From Zanthoxylum bungeanum (taxonomy: Eukaryota; Streptophyta; Magnoliopsida; Sapindales; Rutaceae), in NCBI GenBank assembly GCA_019454045.1, contig SKCR01023327.1, forward strand, positions 1 through 64,000: 64,000 nucleotides of DNA. The letters run 5' to 3'. Both the position numbers and the translations under genes were made by a program. Under the pieces are notes generated by a model that worked only from the letters and a program-made list of their open reading frames with translations, made no database searches and was not told the DNA's origin. Below, one piece after another: positions 10,312-22,213 of the stretch; position 1 is the first letter of the stretch; the number at the start of each line of letters is the position of its first letter.

Positions 10312-10596
10312 GGATTAAAGAAGGATAAAATTAATGAGCAGAAAGAAAGAAAGTTGAATTCCAAGGTCTGGGATGAGTTCACAAAGTCTAAAGGAGAAGA
10401 TGGAAAGCAATTGGCTATTTGCAATCATTGTGGGGGAGAGTTTGATGGTTCAAGCAAGAATGGAACTACTCATCTCAAAAAGCATTTAGAGTCAATGAAA
10501 TGCCGAGCTACGAGAAATAGAGATAAATCAACCCAAACAAGAGATTTAGCTTCTCCTGTTGTTATCAAAGAAAGATCGTATCTACTTACCATGGAG
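10312..10596 (+). CDS. BED zinc-finger exon 1 (tandem exon relic)
   Basis: Encodes a BED-type finger: KVWDEFTKSKGEDGKQ, then CNHCGGEFDGSS and THLKKHLESMKC, i.e. a Cys2 pair followed by His and Cys ligands. No good ATG precedes it. The frame is open back to a splice-acceptor-like AAACAG at 10306-10311, and a donor-like GTGCGT follows an ATGGAG at 10591-10596, so I read it as an internal exon. BED fingers bind DNA in hAT transposases, in domesticated transposases and in some plant NLR proteins. No partner domain is visible here. Confidence 0.65.
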
Positions 10597-10684
10597 GTGC
10601 GTTGCCTTTCTTATCACCATAGATATTTTTTTTAGTTAATTCCAAGAAATAAAATTCAGTTTGTTGAATTGTTTTCTATTCAAG

Positions 10685-10975
10685 ATGGAAGAACAAAATG
10701 CGAAGAAAGAAAGAAAGCGAAAGTCGAAGGTCTGGGATGAGTTCACATGGTCTGAAGGAGAAGATGGAAAGCAATGGGCTATTTGTAATCACTGTGGGAG
10801 AGAGTTTGATGGTTCAAGCAAGAAGGGAACCACCCATCTCAATGATCATTTAAAAACGAAGAGATGTCAAGATAAGAGAAATGGAGGTGATGGAAATGGA
10901 GATAAATCAACCAAAACAAGAGATTTTGCTTCTCCTGTTGTTATCAAATAAAAATCACGTGTAGTTACCATGGAG
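10685..10975 (+). pseudogene. BED zinc-finger exon 2, nonsense near its end
   Basis: Second copy of the same exon, clearly a duplication of exon 1: KVWDEFTWSEGEDGKQWAICNHC, then FDGSSKKGTTHL and the CCHC-like ligands. It begins with ATGGAAGAACAAAATG right after an acceptor-like TTCAAG and ends with the same ATGGAG followed by GTGCGTTGCC. A TAA at 10949-10951 replaces the GAA of exon 1, so reading into the next exon is blocked. The flanking intron sequences are also similar, so the unit duplicated was exon plus intron. Confidence 0.65.
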
Positions 10976-11077
10976 GTGCGTTGCCTTTCTTCTCTCTATA
11001 GATGATTTTTTTAGTTAATTAAAAAATAAAATTCAGTAAGTTTGTTGAAATGTTTTCCATCCAATTAATTTTGACAG

Positions 11078-11259
11078 GAAAGCATACTGATGAAAATGAG
11101 AAGGGAAAAAAAAAAAGTCAAAAGTCAAACGTTTGGGATGAGTTCACAAATTCTAAAGGAGATGGAAAGCAATGGGCTATTTGTAATAATTGTAGGGGAA
11201 GCTTGATGGTTCAAATAAGAAAGGGTCTCAGAAATCATTTCGAGTCTTTGAAATGTTGA
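11078..11259 (+). pseudogene. BED zinc-finger exon 3, frameshifted
   Basis: Third copy, after an acceptor-like TTGACAG. It reads SNVWDEFTNSKGDGKQWAICNNC, but a small deletion after the first Cys pair shifts the frame, so the FDGSS and HL part is lost. It ends with LKC and a stop at 11257-11259. It is the most decayed of the three. Confidence 0.6.
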
Positions 11260-11704
11260 TCTAAGGCTATACGTTTGGATTATGAAAGAGGTTAATATAA
11301 AATGAAATATATTTCAAAAAATTGAATATTTACTGAAATTGCCTACAAGCGCACAACACATCAACAGTCTATATATCCAAGAGGGATGAATTGAGTTATG
11401 GTTTAATAATACGGAAATTAAAATTTTTGCCGATTTTAGGTTACAAAGCTTGTAACTTTATCAATTAAGCTTAGGTTAATTGTCTCAATTGCAATATATC
11501 ACCTAAATGTAAGTTTCTATACAATAATCATATATATAATAAAACTTGCAATAAGTAAATAGTTTAGAGTTAGAGAAAATAACAAAGTTAGAGAAAATAA
11601 CAATGTGATTTATAGTGGTTCGGTTAATAATGCCTACGTCCACTCCTTCAAGGTGCGTTTGAAGATTTCCACTAATAATGAGTTTTTCGTGGCTCACCAG
11701 CAAC

Positions 11705-14700
11705 CGATGTTTAAAAATGCATGGCGGCGCCTCGAGGCAGCCGACCATTGAGGCGCGAGGCAGAACGCCTCGAGGCGGCGAAACTGGCGCCTCGATTCGA
11801 AAATCGAAAAAATAATTAAAATCATAATATCATAATAATAAAAACATGTTAAATCCAAAATACATTCATTTCTTCATAATTCATAATATGTTTAAAAAAA
11901 TATTGATAATTAATCCCTATATAAGCTATCATTTGTGTCTAGCGGCATGAAGCTTGGGTCAAAATCTCTCTCATCATTAGATGTGTCATCCTTCGAAGAA
12001 CCTCCTTCACTTGTATTGTCTTCATCCACTAATTGTCGAGCTTTTCCTTTCCCTAACAAATAACATAAATTATTTTTTTAATTTGTATTATATAAACTGC
12101 ATTATTTGTAAATATTGACTTACTTAGATCTCTGCTCATTTTTTATGCAGGTGCTATAATTTCACTCGGTTGTTCAATGGAAGTATTCTCCACAAAGCTT
12201 TCTCCGGCCACCCATTCATCATCAGAAGGCAACTCATCCTCAATCAAAAGATCATCATCCGATTGAAATGAAGGTATTTTCATGTATTTATGCTTAATCG
12301 CATATTGTACATTATGTACACTAATAAGTTCAATTTCTCGGTGGATAATAAATTTCACTTCTTTGTATGAATCTACAAAATTTATATTCAAATTATCATA
12401 AGTTCACCGATAAAATTTGTATTCATAAGTTATTAATTATTATTAGATCATACCTATTAAATATACTCCAGTTGCGTTCACACCCTCATGATGAGCATGT
12501 CAGACTTAGAATTTTTATTGCTAAAGACTGCGGTTGAGGAGTTGCATCGCCGTATGCTCTCCACTAGTCAGCTATAATAAAAATATATAATTGAATATAC
12601 ACTTTTCAAATTCATATAATATCTTATAGTGAATAATAACATAAAAGTGATAAATCACATACCAGGACTGTGATTGAAGACGGTGTGTTTAGCAATACTC
12701 AGGCCAAATAATCCTTGCTTATTTAGAAAGGAATCCAATTGTATATATGCCGCATATTGATCTTCAGGATTAGGCAACAGTTTGGCCATGCATAAAATAA
12801 ACCCATGCCTAATCTCCGGATGCTTAGAAGGAGGATTGTCTGCATATTGGATATGAGAATTCAGAAAATAGGTAGCCGCATGCAATTGGCAGTGCAACTG
12901 AGGCTCCCACCTATCATCAATTATTTTCCATATCTCATTGCATGCACCAGCCTCATTTCCCAATTTTTTTGCAATCTCCTCTTTTTCTCTATACATAACA
13001 CCATATAAAAATCCCATATAAGGAAATTTTTCGCCATCTGTCATCCTCAACACATGAACTAGAGGTTTGGTTGTTTTCAAAGCATAAGCAACACAAATCC
13101 AAAACATATCACTCAAAATTATTTTTGAGGCATTTTCCATTCTGACTTCTTGGAGAAAGTAATGTCATCCCACTCATTTGAAGTAAACATTTGCTGCAAG
13201 GGTCTCTTCAAATCATACATATTTTCTAATATTAAGAATGCAGTTGCAAACCTTGTCGGAGCGGGCCGAACTAAATCACTCTTTGTGAAACTTCTCATTA
13301 AAGCCAACATCGCTCTATGATTATATATGAAATTATTATAATGTTAAATGACATTAACAATTATGAATTTATGATGTGAAATAAGAATTATGTAAGTTTA
13401 CCTTTTTCGCTTTTAACAAGGTATTTTTATGTTGAGGTAGCTTTTCAATATCTTCAAGCATTAAATCAATACAATGCGCCGCACACGACGTCCACCACAA
13501 TCGTTTCCTCTTTTCCATTAAAAGTTCATCTGCTTTCTTATAATTGGATGCATTATCTGTAATCATTTGAATCGCAATTTCTTCGCCTACTTCTTCAACA
13601 ACAACATCAAGCATGTTGAACAATAAATTTGCATCTTTCACTACATCACTAGCATCCACAGATTTAAGAAAAATAGTCCCAAATGGATTGTTAACAAGGA
13701 AGTTTACCAATTTTCTTCCTCTCATATCCTTCCAACCATTTGATATAATTCTCACAATGCTCATCCCTATTTGGCTCCATGTTTTCTTTACTTCATCAAA
13801 AATTTCTCTCGTATTTTCTAATTCATTTTTCAGTATAGTTGTTGATAACTCATATGCTGTCGGTGGTTTTAGTCCACGGCCAAAATTTCTAATTGATCGC
13901 ACCATATTGGCAAATGATGGACTACTAGCAACATTAAAGGTAATGTCATTCTTACAAAAAAAAAAAAAAAACTACCAATATATTGTATTATCTGATCACA
14001 AAGATCTTGAACACTTCCTTGTGAAGGGCGTATCGGATTGTCCTCCAATTCTCCCTCAATATTAACCAAAAATCTATCCATTGGCCCTCAAATGGTTCAC
14101 TTTGATATACTTCTTTGTGAACTAACAAAAGATGAACGTTGTAGAAAGGCATCTTCATCAATTCTTTCTTCTCGATAAAGTTGTACAGCCTTTTTTGTAT
14201 CTTGTTTTTTTCATAAATTAATTTATCTCTGATTGTACTTCTGGAGGAACCATTGTACATGACACGACATTACCCTTAATACCTGTAAGATATTCTTTCA
14301 TTCTATACACACCTCATTTGATTGCCTAGTGAAAAATTACATTCAATATATTTATATCCTCCATTTCTATCTTCCGCAATAACTTCATGCCCGTACTTCC
14401 AAGCCAGATCTGTTGATTCGACATCTTATTGAAAAAATTTACATCCAATTCAATTATTTAATCATTAATTTTACCCAAATCAATTCAATCTAATTCCTAA
14501 TTATTGATTTTACATCCAATTTAATTAAGCAACCTAATAAAAAAAATTAACAAATCAAAAACCCTAATTACTGATTTTACATCCAATTTAATTAATAAAC
14601 CTAATAAACAAATTAACAATTCAAAAACCCTGATTTTACATGCAGAAAATTGAAAAAATTGGGAAGATTGTTACCAGAAAGCAGAAGCGTCGAGAGAGAC

Positions 14701-14993
14701 CACGTCGCCGAGAGAGAGAGAGAGCAGAGGTCATCCAGAGAGACAGATAGAGCAGATATTGCCGAATGATAATGAAACCTTGGAAATTTTTTTATAAGTT
14801 CACCAAAACGACGATGTTTTAGAATCCACAAAACGTCGTCGTTTCATTTAAAAAAATTTAAAATAAAAAAAATTATTTCACGTGAGGCGGTCGCCTTAGG
14901 CCGCCTCAGACGTAGTGAGGTGGCTGTCTCAAAAAAATCGAAAGAGGTGGCCGCCTCAACGCGTCGGCACCTCGACCACATTTTTAAACAATG
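11705..14993 (-). mobile_element. hAT DNA transposon (hAT1), minus strand
   Basis: About 3.29 kb. Ends share TGTTTAAAAATG as a terminal inverted repeat (11708 onward and reversed at about 14979-14991). Flanks CCAGCAAC and CCCACAAC are an 8-bp target duplication with two mismatches, and removing the element rejoins the family Y LTR. GC-rich subterminal repeats such as GGCGCCTCGAGGC (11727-11790) and GAGGCGGCC forms (14885-14965) are typical hAT transposase-binding regions. Confidence 0.8.
12143..14424 (-). pseudogene. hAT1 transposase, DUF659 type, multiply broken
   Basis: From ATG at 14424 the N-terminus resembles a BED-like region (DLAWKYGHEV, GGYKYIECNF in a shifted frame). DUF659 lies at 13369-13905, with GWKDMRGRKLVNFLVN, FLKSVDASDVVKDANLL, ITDNASNYKKADELLMEKRK and SCAAHCIDLMLEDI. 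The RNase H-like fold continues at 13119-13310 (RPAPTRFATAFLILENM) and 12655-13140 (WEPQLHCQLHAATYFLNS). A C-terminal tail at 12143-12391 holds DDLLIEDELPSDDEWVAGE. Frameshifts and stops separate the pieces, and an A-run near 13960 breaks one frame. The hAT dimerisation segment is expected near 12400-12640 but is badly decayed. Confidence 0.85.
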
Positions 14994-15429
14994 CCCACAA
15001 CCAAGAGTTTTATACACTAGGTTCACTCCAAACCTCTTACAATAAGTTTTGCCTACTAGGTTCACTCACAAACCTCAAACAATGAGTTTTGTCTACAAGG
15101 TTCACTCACAAAACTTCTTACAATGAGTTTTATGCGTAGGCTCACTCACGAATCTCTTACAAGTGTTTGCATATGAAGATTTAAAAATACACTTGTGCAC
15201 TCACAAAGATAATGAAGATTCAATATATGAATTGCTTACCCAGGTGTTCTAAGCTCACTACTAATGAATATGAAATTGTAATGTTTGAGCTTGATGAATG
15301 AGAATGTATAATTATGAATGTTTAATAAACTCTATATTTTTGCCTTAAAATAAATTATATGAATGTGTAAGATTTTTTGCAAAAATGACTTTAAGGCCTA
15401 TTTATATAGAAAATGGAAATTGCCCCAAC

Positions 15430-15870
15430 AACTTTGTTTGAGACCGATTTACTGGTCTCCGGACACCGATATACCGGTCTGGCAAATGCAGCGGTCATAT
15501 TACCATTTGAATATATCTGTTACACCGATATGGACACTAATATAAGGACCGATATGGTCATTATTGGTTCCAGTAAGCATGTCCGATATGGACATTGGTA
15601 TAAGGACCGATATGGTCATTGTCGGTTCCAGTAAGCATGTAAAAATATAAGGCTTACTGATATGAACACCAGTATGCTGACCGATATGGTCCTTTCCGGT
15701 TCTAATAAGGATTCAACAACTAAGCTCACTGGTATGGTTGACGGTATGGTGCATATCGGTTCCAGTGGCTATACAATCTCCAGATAGACCGGTATGGTAG
15801 ACTGGTATGGGTCGTGCCGGTTCCAAAGAGCTTTATAAAACAGAGCGTAGGACCGGTATGGTAGCATTAA
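15430..15870. repeat. CCGATATGG/GGTATGG-rich block in family Y LTR
   Basis: Many degenerate copies of CCGATATGG, ACCGGTATGG and CGGTTCCA follow one another. The same kind of block is in the sister LTR near 39115-39240 (CATACCGGT forms). It is a property of the LTR family, probably in U3. Confidence 0.6.
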
Positions 15871-16189
15871 TATGAATGTGCATGTGTCCTATGAGCTTAA
15901 TTACTTAAGTAAACAATTCACTTTACAATTAAAGTCATAAACTAAGACTAAACAAGATTTTCTTCGTTTTCCCGCTAGTGTTCACATTCATTGCTCTTCA
16001 CCATCAATATGCTTCGACGTCTTTTTGTAATGTCTCTTTAATGTGCGTCGAAGACCTCAAGAATTGCGTCATCAAAATTCATCAAACACATTTATCTTCT
16101 ACTTTTTACTTCAATTTTTCTCAATAATATGAATAAGCAAATATTGCTCCATTATCACTGACAATTTATTATTTCACTGTCCTTAATAG

Positions 16190-16360
16190 GCGTGGCTTAG
16201 TAGTGCAGGGATCATGATATCACCTTCAAGTTCTGTATTTGAATTCAGGGAGTGTGTTTCTTGTAAGAGCATAAGACAGCTGAGGATTTTAGCAACTCTA
16301 TTTAAACTCAAAATGAATAATTTGACGACGAAATTTTCAACGATTAAAAAAAATATCATT
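16190..16360 (+). mobile_element. SINE-like tRNA-derived repeat, copy 1
   Basis: GTGGCTTAGTAGTGC resembles a tRNA A box and TGTATTTGAATTCAG a decayed B box (TTCGAAT). The unit ends in an A-rich run. The same unit recurs at 16705-16885. It is too short and too diverged to be sure; no TSD could be fixed. Confidence 0.45.
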
Positions 16361-16519
16361 TCACTTTTATTATCTTACATTACATTAGGCTACTTATTTT
16401 ATAAATCATTCACTTCTATCAATTCAATCAAGAAATCTAATCACTTTGTTATTACCAAAGAAAAATCATTAGTGACTGATATGAAAGGATTGCATACTGA
16501 GCGTTAGGATCCATCAAGA

Positions 16520-16700
16520 TTAGTAGATAAATTGAACTATTTGAAAACATTGTTTATTATATTAACAAAACAAAATTACGTTATTAGTCTTCAAATTTCC
16601 TTGACCAAGAAATCAACCGATCAAAAGCTCCGAACGCTACTCCATTACAAGCACAGGACAATTGAAGCACAAGCTAACCACACATATTTGATAAGTTCTT
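16520..16700. repeat. Decayed piece of host repeat unit
   Basis: ATTTGAAAACATTGTTTATTATATTAAC-like sequence, and later GATCAAAAGCTCCGAA, match parts of the unit seen at 23970-24310 and 40470-40690. No gene. Confidence 0.5.
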
Positions 16701-16704
16701 AAGA

Positions 16705-16885
16705 AACGTGACTTAGTATTGTACGGGTCAGAATCTCACATTGAGATTCTAGATTCGAATATAGAGAGTGTATTTTTTGTAAGAGTTTAAGATTGTTGGA
16801 GTTTTTACCTATTATGCTTAAGTCCAGAACAAATGATTTGACGGCAGAATTTCCAACGATTTCAGGGAAAAAAAAAAAACACATT
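16705..16885 (+). mobile_element. SINE-like tRNA-derived repeat, copy 2
   Basis: Homologous to the copy at 16190-16360 along its length, with a better B-box-like TAGATTCGAAT and a clear poly(A) end at about 16870-16880. Two copies within 700 bp support a dispersed repeat rather than chance. Confidence 0.5.
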
Positions 16886-16889
16886 TGAC

Positions 16890-17320
16890 AAACAAATTAT
16901 CCTCACTCTGTATCTTGAAAAAATTAATAGGAATTGCAAGTCGTCAATTGGATCCTTCGGCAATAAAAATGCATCATGGTTTTGTTTATTTAATTTGGGA
17001 AAAGGACAGGCTTGGACCTACCAATTAAAGAAAAACCCAAAAAAAAAAAAAAGTGAAGGTGTAATTAAGCCATCATAATCCTGCATTTTTAAAATTGATT
17101 GAAGTTATAAGTGCACGAAAATTAAACACAAAAAAGAAAATATGGAATCAAATTAATAATTTAATCATTATGAATGATTTTTGAAAAAACAAACGATTAC
17201 CACTTTTGTCAAATCGAAGGTAAACAGCTTTTGTTTATTCTATGCGTCACTGATTTTCATTATATATGTTTTTAATCCTATCATTATAGCCAGTGATTTC
17301 CATGGGCTTTTCAATAAAAT
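16890..17320. repeat. Host repeat unit, copy 2 (left edge), no gene
   Basis: The last 50 bases (from about 17270) match 4043-4095 closely. The rest is AT-rich with no ORF I can support. Confidence 0.5.
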
Positions 17321-18234
17321 TGTTGATGATAATTTCTTTCATTAAGAAATTTGAATAGTTTGGTAAGGGCAGGGAAATTTTTTTTTTTTTTTTTGGAGGA
17401 TCAGATTTTCTGAACTGTTAAACAATCCTCGGCCAAGGATAATCTTGACCCAGTTCTTCGGTTAGGCCGACCAGAGGACACAGTGCAATGCGAATCTCGA
17501 AGACCGACCACCTCAGAGCCGAGACCGACCACTTTAGCTCGTAGCTCGCTTCAGCTATCATTCTTCCTGGATTGAGGTGAATGGCTCGGATATTCCGAGT
17601 CAGGTCGGCATTATTTTTTATTTTCGGAAGACCATCTGGCAGATCTCTTGAAGTCCGACGTGTGATCGGGGTAGTTTAGACTTTTCCTTCTGGCACATCA
17701 TAACATTATTTGAAAGCTCTTTACAGACTGTCACCATTAATGATAAAGTATGGTAGTGTACTTTACAGCGTGATATGATAAGAAATCAGATGGCAGGTTC
17801 AGCTTTCGGCGAGGGAGTTGGGGAAAGAGCCTGTCAAATCGCCGGAAACCTATAGCACTGACGTTCTAACATTAGTATATAAAGGGAATTTGAATTCATT
17901 TGTAAGGGTTGAGAAAGTTTTCATCCGCGTATTATTTGTAAGAAACGACACAAAGTGAGCAACCAGCTCGAATTTCCTTAGATCACGTTTAAAAGCTGGT
18001 CGGTCGAGCTCGATTTAGTAATAAAAAGCAATACCCCACTTTGTGCCCGTGGATATAGGTTGGATTCGCTCCGCCGAACCACGTTAAAACTCTCTTTGTC
18101 GATTTTATGTTCTCTTTACCTTTCGCTATATTTGTTTTTGGTCTCCCATAATAAAACAAATTTAGGATTGAAGGAGAATTGTCTCGGGAGGGTTATCTTG
18201 AAACTATCCATGTGACGAAAATCACCCGTCAATA
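17321..18234 (+). mobile_element. Solo LTR, 914 bp
   Basis: Begins TGTTGATGATAATT and ends CCCGTCAATA. The related tail at 29516-29644 ends CCCGTCAACA, so the true end is CA. It is flanked by the perfect target duplication AAAAT (17316-17320 and 18235-18239), and removing it restores the uninterrupted sequence seen near 4100. A TATA-like AGTATATAAAG is at about 17874. No internal coding part. The family (gypsy or copia) is not certain. Confidence 0.85.
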
Positions 18235-18255
18235 AAAATAAAGCATTGCTCCAAG

Positions 18256-21072
18256 TAGACCCGGCCACGATTCCGATTCGGAACCGGAACCGTTGGCGAT
18301 CGGTTCAGTTGGGGTTCAACCCCAACTCGAATCGGTCGGAACCGGTGGAACCGTACGGTTCCACTGGTTCGACGGTTCCATAAAAATGTAAATTACTAAT
18401 ATATCCCTAATAACGGTAATAAAACGGTTATATTAGGGGCATTTTTGGTAACAAAAAAAAATTCTAAAACTCTATAAATGGATTCATTTTTCATTATTTC
18501 AACACACCAAATTCTCAACTCTCTCATTTTCTATAATTCTCTATTCTCAATCTCACTTCAATACAATTCTCTTACAATCTTATTCTCAATCTCAATTCAA
18601 GTAGTTGTTAATTTATTATCATTCGCAATTATTCAATTTTCTTATTTTTCTTTCTAATTCTCAAACAAAAAATGGCAAGCTCATCTGAGAACATAATGTC
18701 AAATATGCCAACCCAAAGAGCGCCCCTAGTGTCAGTGCACAATCACGGAGAAGAGAAGTTAAGGCTCGGTCCTCGGATATTTTCAAAATTCATTTTAATT
18801 TGGAACGCCTAGAATATGATACACAACGAGCAATTTGCACCTATTGTGGGGTGCAATATAAATTTTCTGGTGGATATGACAATATGATCAAGCACATGGA
18901 AAAACATCATCCGGTTGAACTTGGCATTGATACGACTCAAACTCAAATGGCCAGGTACGCATCATCTAGTAGAGGTACGAGTAGTGTAGATTTATTTAAA
19001 TATTCTGATGCAAAAAATAGAGAAGAATTTATGAAATTAACTTGTATGGCCCATCTTTCTTTAAGATTTGGTGAAAAACTTCATTTTACTAATTACGTGC
19101 ATAATGCTTTAAACCTTTCTGCATGTAGAATGACTCGAAACACAACAAAACATCATATTTTCAAATTATATAAAGATGGTAAAATTATTTTAAATGAAAT
19201 ATTTAAAGAGAAGAAAGGTCGTATTTCTATATGTTCTGATATTTGGAGTGACCATTAGCAAACACACTCATACATGGGTGTGACTTGTCATTGGATTGAT
19301 GCATCATTTGCCATGCAAAAACGACTTATTGCATTTAGAGTTTTTGATGACCAACATACTGTACATAATATTTATAGAATGATGAAGGTAATTTTTGATG
19401 AATATGGTTTAGTAGACAAAATTTTAATAATTGGATTTGATAATGCATCTTCAAATACTGCATCCATCAGTGATTTAAAATCCTTATGTGAACCAAATTT
19501 AGGGGGTCGATTTTTTCATATTCGTTGTACATGTCATGTCCTTAACATATGTGTGCAAGACGGTCTAAAATTATTATCACCTTTCCTTGATCCAATTAAA
19601 ACGACACTTAACTGTATTTGGTCATATTCTCAAGTTAGGAGAGAATGGACCAAGTTTTGTAAAATAAATGGAATTAAACCGATTAAATTTTCAAGAGATG
19701 TTCCCACACGTTGGAATTCAACTTATTTTCTTTTATGTCAAGCATTTCAGTACAAAGATGCATTATGTAGTTTTTTTCTCAACATGTTCAAATTATCACA
19801 CTTTATCCTAGTTAATGGGATATTTGTGAAATTTTTTTAGATATTTTAAGAATTTTTAATGATGCTACTTTAGTTTTTAGCGGTGTTTATTATCCTATAG
19901 CACACTTATTTCTTCTTGAGAGTTTGAATATTGTTAGCACTCTCGATGAGCATGTTGACAGTAACAATCCTAATGATATTGTCTTGTTCGAACCCATTAC
20001 TACAATGAAGGTAAAATAGTTGAATTATTTTAGGGAAATTCTTTTACTTTATGTTGTTGCTACTATTTTTGATCCTAGATTTAAATTAGAAGGTTTGAAT
20101 GGTGGTTTACAAGCTTACTATGATTATTTAGGAATATTAGATGAAATTGATATTACAAGCATAATGATGAAATTGAGAAATGATTTAATTGTTTTATTTA
20201 ATGATTATATTGTAAGATATAACTTAGGAACTTTAGATGAATCTAGTAGTAGCGAACCGGTAATTCAAATAAGACTTAGCGCAGGGGATCATTGGTTATT
20301 ACAACGAAATAAAAAAGCCAGGGATACGACAACTAATAACCCTGAATTAGATAATTATTTATCTATAAATTTTGAGTTTTCTAATGAAAGTTTATGCTGT
20401 AAAAATTTTAAAATCCATGAATGGTGGAACCGGCATCAAAATATATATATTGTTTTATCAATTATTGCTAAAGAGATATTGGCAGCACTTATTTCCACCG
20501 TTGTGGTTGAGCAAGCCTTCAGCTTGGCAGGTAATATATTGGAAGCTAGGCGATCTTCATTACATCCAAGCACTCTAGAAGCAACAGCTTGTGCGGATGA
20601 TTGGACTCGAGCTGATCTGAGACAACAAGAAGATGCCCCCGATGATTTTGAAGATTTGTTCGATAATGCTTCTGCAATTGCAACAACAAGTGCAAGCAGA
20701 ACTAGAGCTGAAGGATCAACTGATAATGATGATTGATAATTGTAAAATTGTAATTTACCAAGGGGATATGTCTTAAAATTGTAATAGAACTATGTGAGCT
20801 TTGATTCTTCTCACCCTTGGAGGATACGTAGGCAACTTAAATTTTTAAAAATTTAAGCTCAAGCTCTTCAATGTAATAATTTTTTTTTATTTTTAAAATT
20901 AATCTCATTTATTTTAATTAATTTTCAAAATTAAAAAAAAAAAGATTTGGAACCGAACCAGAATCGAAACTGAACCTGTCGGTTCCGGTTAGGTTCAAGG
21001 TTCCGATTCGACTTAAGTGTGGAACCAGAAACCGGCCGGTTCGGTTCGGTTCCGAACCGCCTGCCGGGTCTA
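18256..21072 (+). mobile_element. hAT DNA transposon (hAT2), plus strand
   Basis: 2817 bp with terminal inverted repeats TAGACCCGGC / GCCGGGTCTA and flanks GCTCCAAG (18248-18255) and GCTCCAGG (21073-21080), an 8-bp target duplication with one mismatch. The undisturbed site is visible near 4115. Subterminal regions at both ends are dense in CGGAACCG and GGTTCGG forms. It carries a BED/hAT transposase pseudogene. Confidence 0.93.
18672..20736 (+). pseudogene. hAT2 transposase (RICESLEEPER-like), broken
   Basis: Starts near ATG 18672 (MASSSENIMSNMPTQ). A frameshift before about 18740 moves to the frame with the BED finger (CTYCGVQYKFSG, HMEKHH). Then come the RNase H-like core (ICSDIWSDH; MGVTCHWIDASFAMQKR; IIGFDNASSNTASI; HIRCTCHVLNICVQDGL; DVPTRWNSTY) and the C-terminal hAT dimerisation domain (EWWNRHQ, SIIAKEILAALISTVVVEQAFS, RRSSLHPSTLEA). 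Damage seen: an in-frame TAG at 19256-19258 and another at 20017-20019, both where relatives have Trp, and a +1 shift in a T-run near 19835. It cannot make a full transposase. Confidence 0.9.
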
Positions 21073-21730
21073 GCTCCAGGGAAGAATTCGTCCCAAATTT
21101 CATTTACAACACAGGTTGGTAACAAAATTTCCCATATTTATTTTAGATAATATTTTTATCTCTTTTGCATTAGTTATAAATATTTGTCTATTGCTCTATG
21201 CACTTTTGGGGCAAAAAAAAAAAAAAAAACAGTACGTTTTATCAAAAAAATATTACTATAAAGATAATTAAAAAAAAAAAAAACACTCTTCCTAAACAAG
21301 TCATCGAATATTCAAATACAAACCACCAATCATATGCCTTCAAACAAAACCCGTGCAAGGCGCAGACACAAAACTAATTAAAAAGATTTGCAAGTCATTA
21401 GTCGGATCCTCCGAGCATAAGCATGCATAAACAAGACTTGCTTTATTTAATTTCTTAGAGTGCTGGAAAATAGGACCCCACAACTTTGAAAACCTGAAAG
21501 TAAAAAAACGTGGCCACATTATCGGATATCCGATTGACTTGTGATGAGCTTGAAGACCATCAAATTCAAACTTTTTTTTATTGTGTGTGTGTTAAAACCA
21601 AAATCATTAGATGTCCCAATCTATTAATTATAAATACAGGGAATTAGTTTGAAGCTCTAGCAAAAGCCTAGATGACAAACAATCAATGTACATTATACCA
21701 ATTCTCAAGGCATTTTTCACTTCAATCATT
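21073..21730. repeat. Host repeat unit, copy 2 (middle part)
   Basis: No gene. Continues the unit after the hAT2 insertion and matches 4110-4300 and 9085-9480. Its end, with TTTGAAGCTCTAGCAA and CAATTCTCAAGGCATTTTTC, matches 24545-24655 and 30540-30640. Confidence 0.7.
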
Positions 21731-22213
21731 TATTTATACCGGATGTATATCACATACTAGATAAATTCAAGCGAAAGCGGAATTCTGAACGTACCCTAGC
21801 TGTAAGGATTACCTAAGTAACTTGAGTTTATCATTGACGAGTTTTACCTTGGTACGCCTCCTTGTGGGCCTGCCTTCGCAGCGACAACGAGAAACGACCA
21901 GGACCGGAAACCCAGGAGTCACTATTGAGTGCTTGACAAATGAGTTGTCTACCTGATGAATATACGTGGGCGAGACCGTGCGGCCGTGCCTCTGCTGTGA
22001 GCTGAAATATATTCACGGGATCCACTTTTCACTATTTGTATTTAATTTAATTATTAAATCTTTGTATTCTGTTTGGGGATTACAGTATTGCATGATTTAG
22101 TGGGATGGGCATTTTTAGATTAAAAATCCATGATCTAGTTTATGCTTTTGATATTATATGAAACTGTTTAATTTCTGCTAAGCGTTTTTCGTGATCTATA
22201 TGATAGATTTGTG
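21731..22213 (+). other. Leader of a copia element fragment
   Basis: Matches, in reverse, 56340-56700, which lies next to a clear LTR and primer-binding site there. Shared stretches include ACTAGATAAATTCAAGCG, TAACTTGAGTTTATCATTGA and GGGCCTGCCTTCGCAG. Here it precedes the gag ORF, so it is the untranslated leader. The LTR that should lie upstream is missing. Confidence 0.65.

Larger units (their letters stand above)
11334..16090 (-). mobile_element. Solo LTR of family Y (minus), holding a nested hAT element
   Basis: The minus-strand sequence TGTGTTTGATGAATTTTGATG... to ...TAGGCAATTTCA matches, in reverse, the LTR at 30904-39994. Shared parts include the stretch around CCGAACCACTATAAATC (here near 11605), the repeated GAGTGAACC-type blocks at 15000-15170 and the CCGATATGG-rich block. 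Flanks TTTAC (11329-11333) and TTTAT (16091-16095) are a plausible 4/5 target duplication. Without the nested hAT it is about 1.46 kb. No internal domain is present, so it is a solo LTR. Confidence 0.7.

Noticed and set aside
13613..14065. 150-residue plus-strand ORF
   Set aside because: Antisense to the DUF659 transposase of hAT1.
16190..16260. Possible functional tRNA gene
   Set aside because: A/B-box-like pieces only; no cloverleaf could be folded and a second diverged copy points to a SINE-like repeat.
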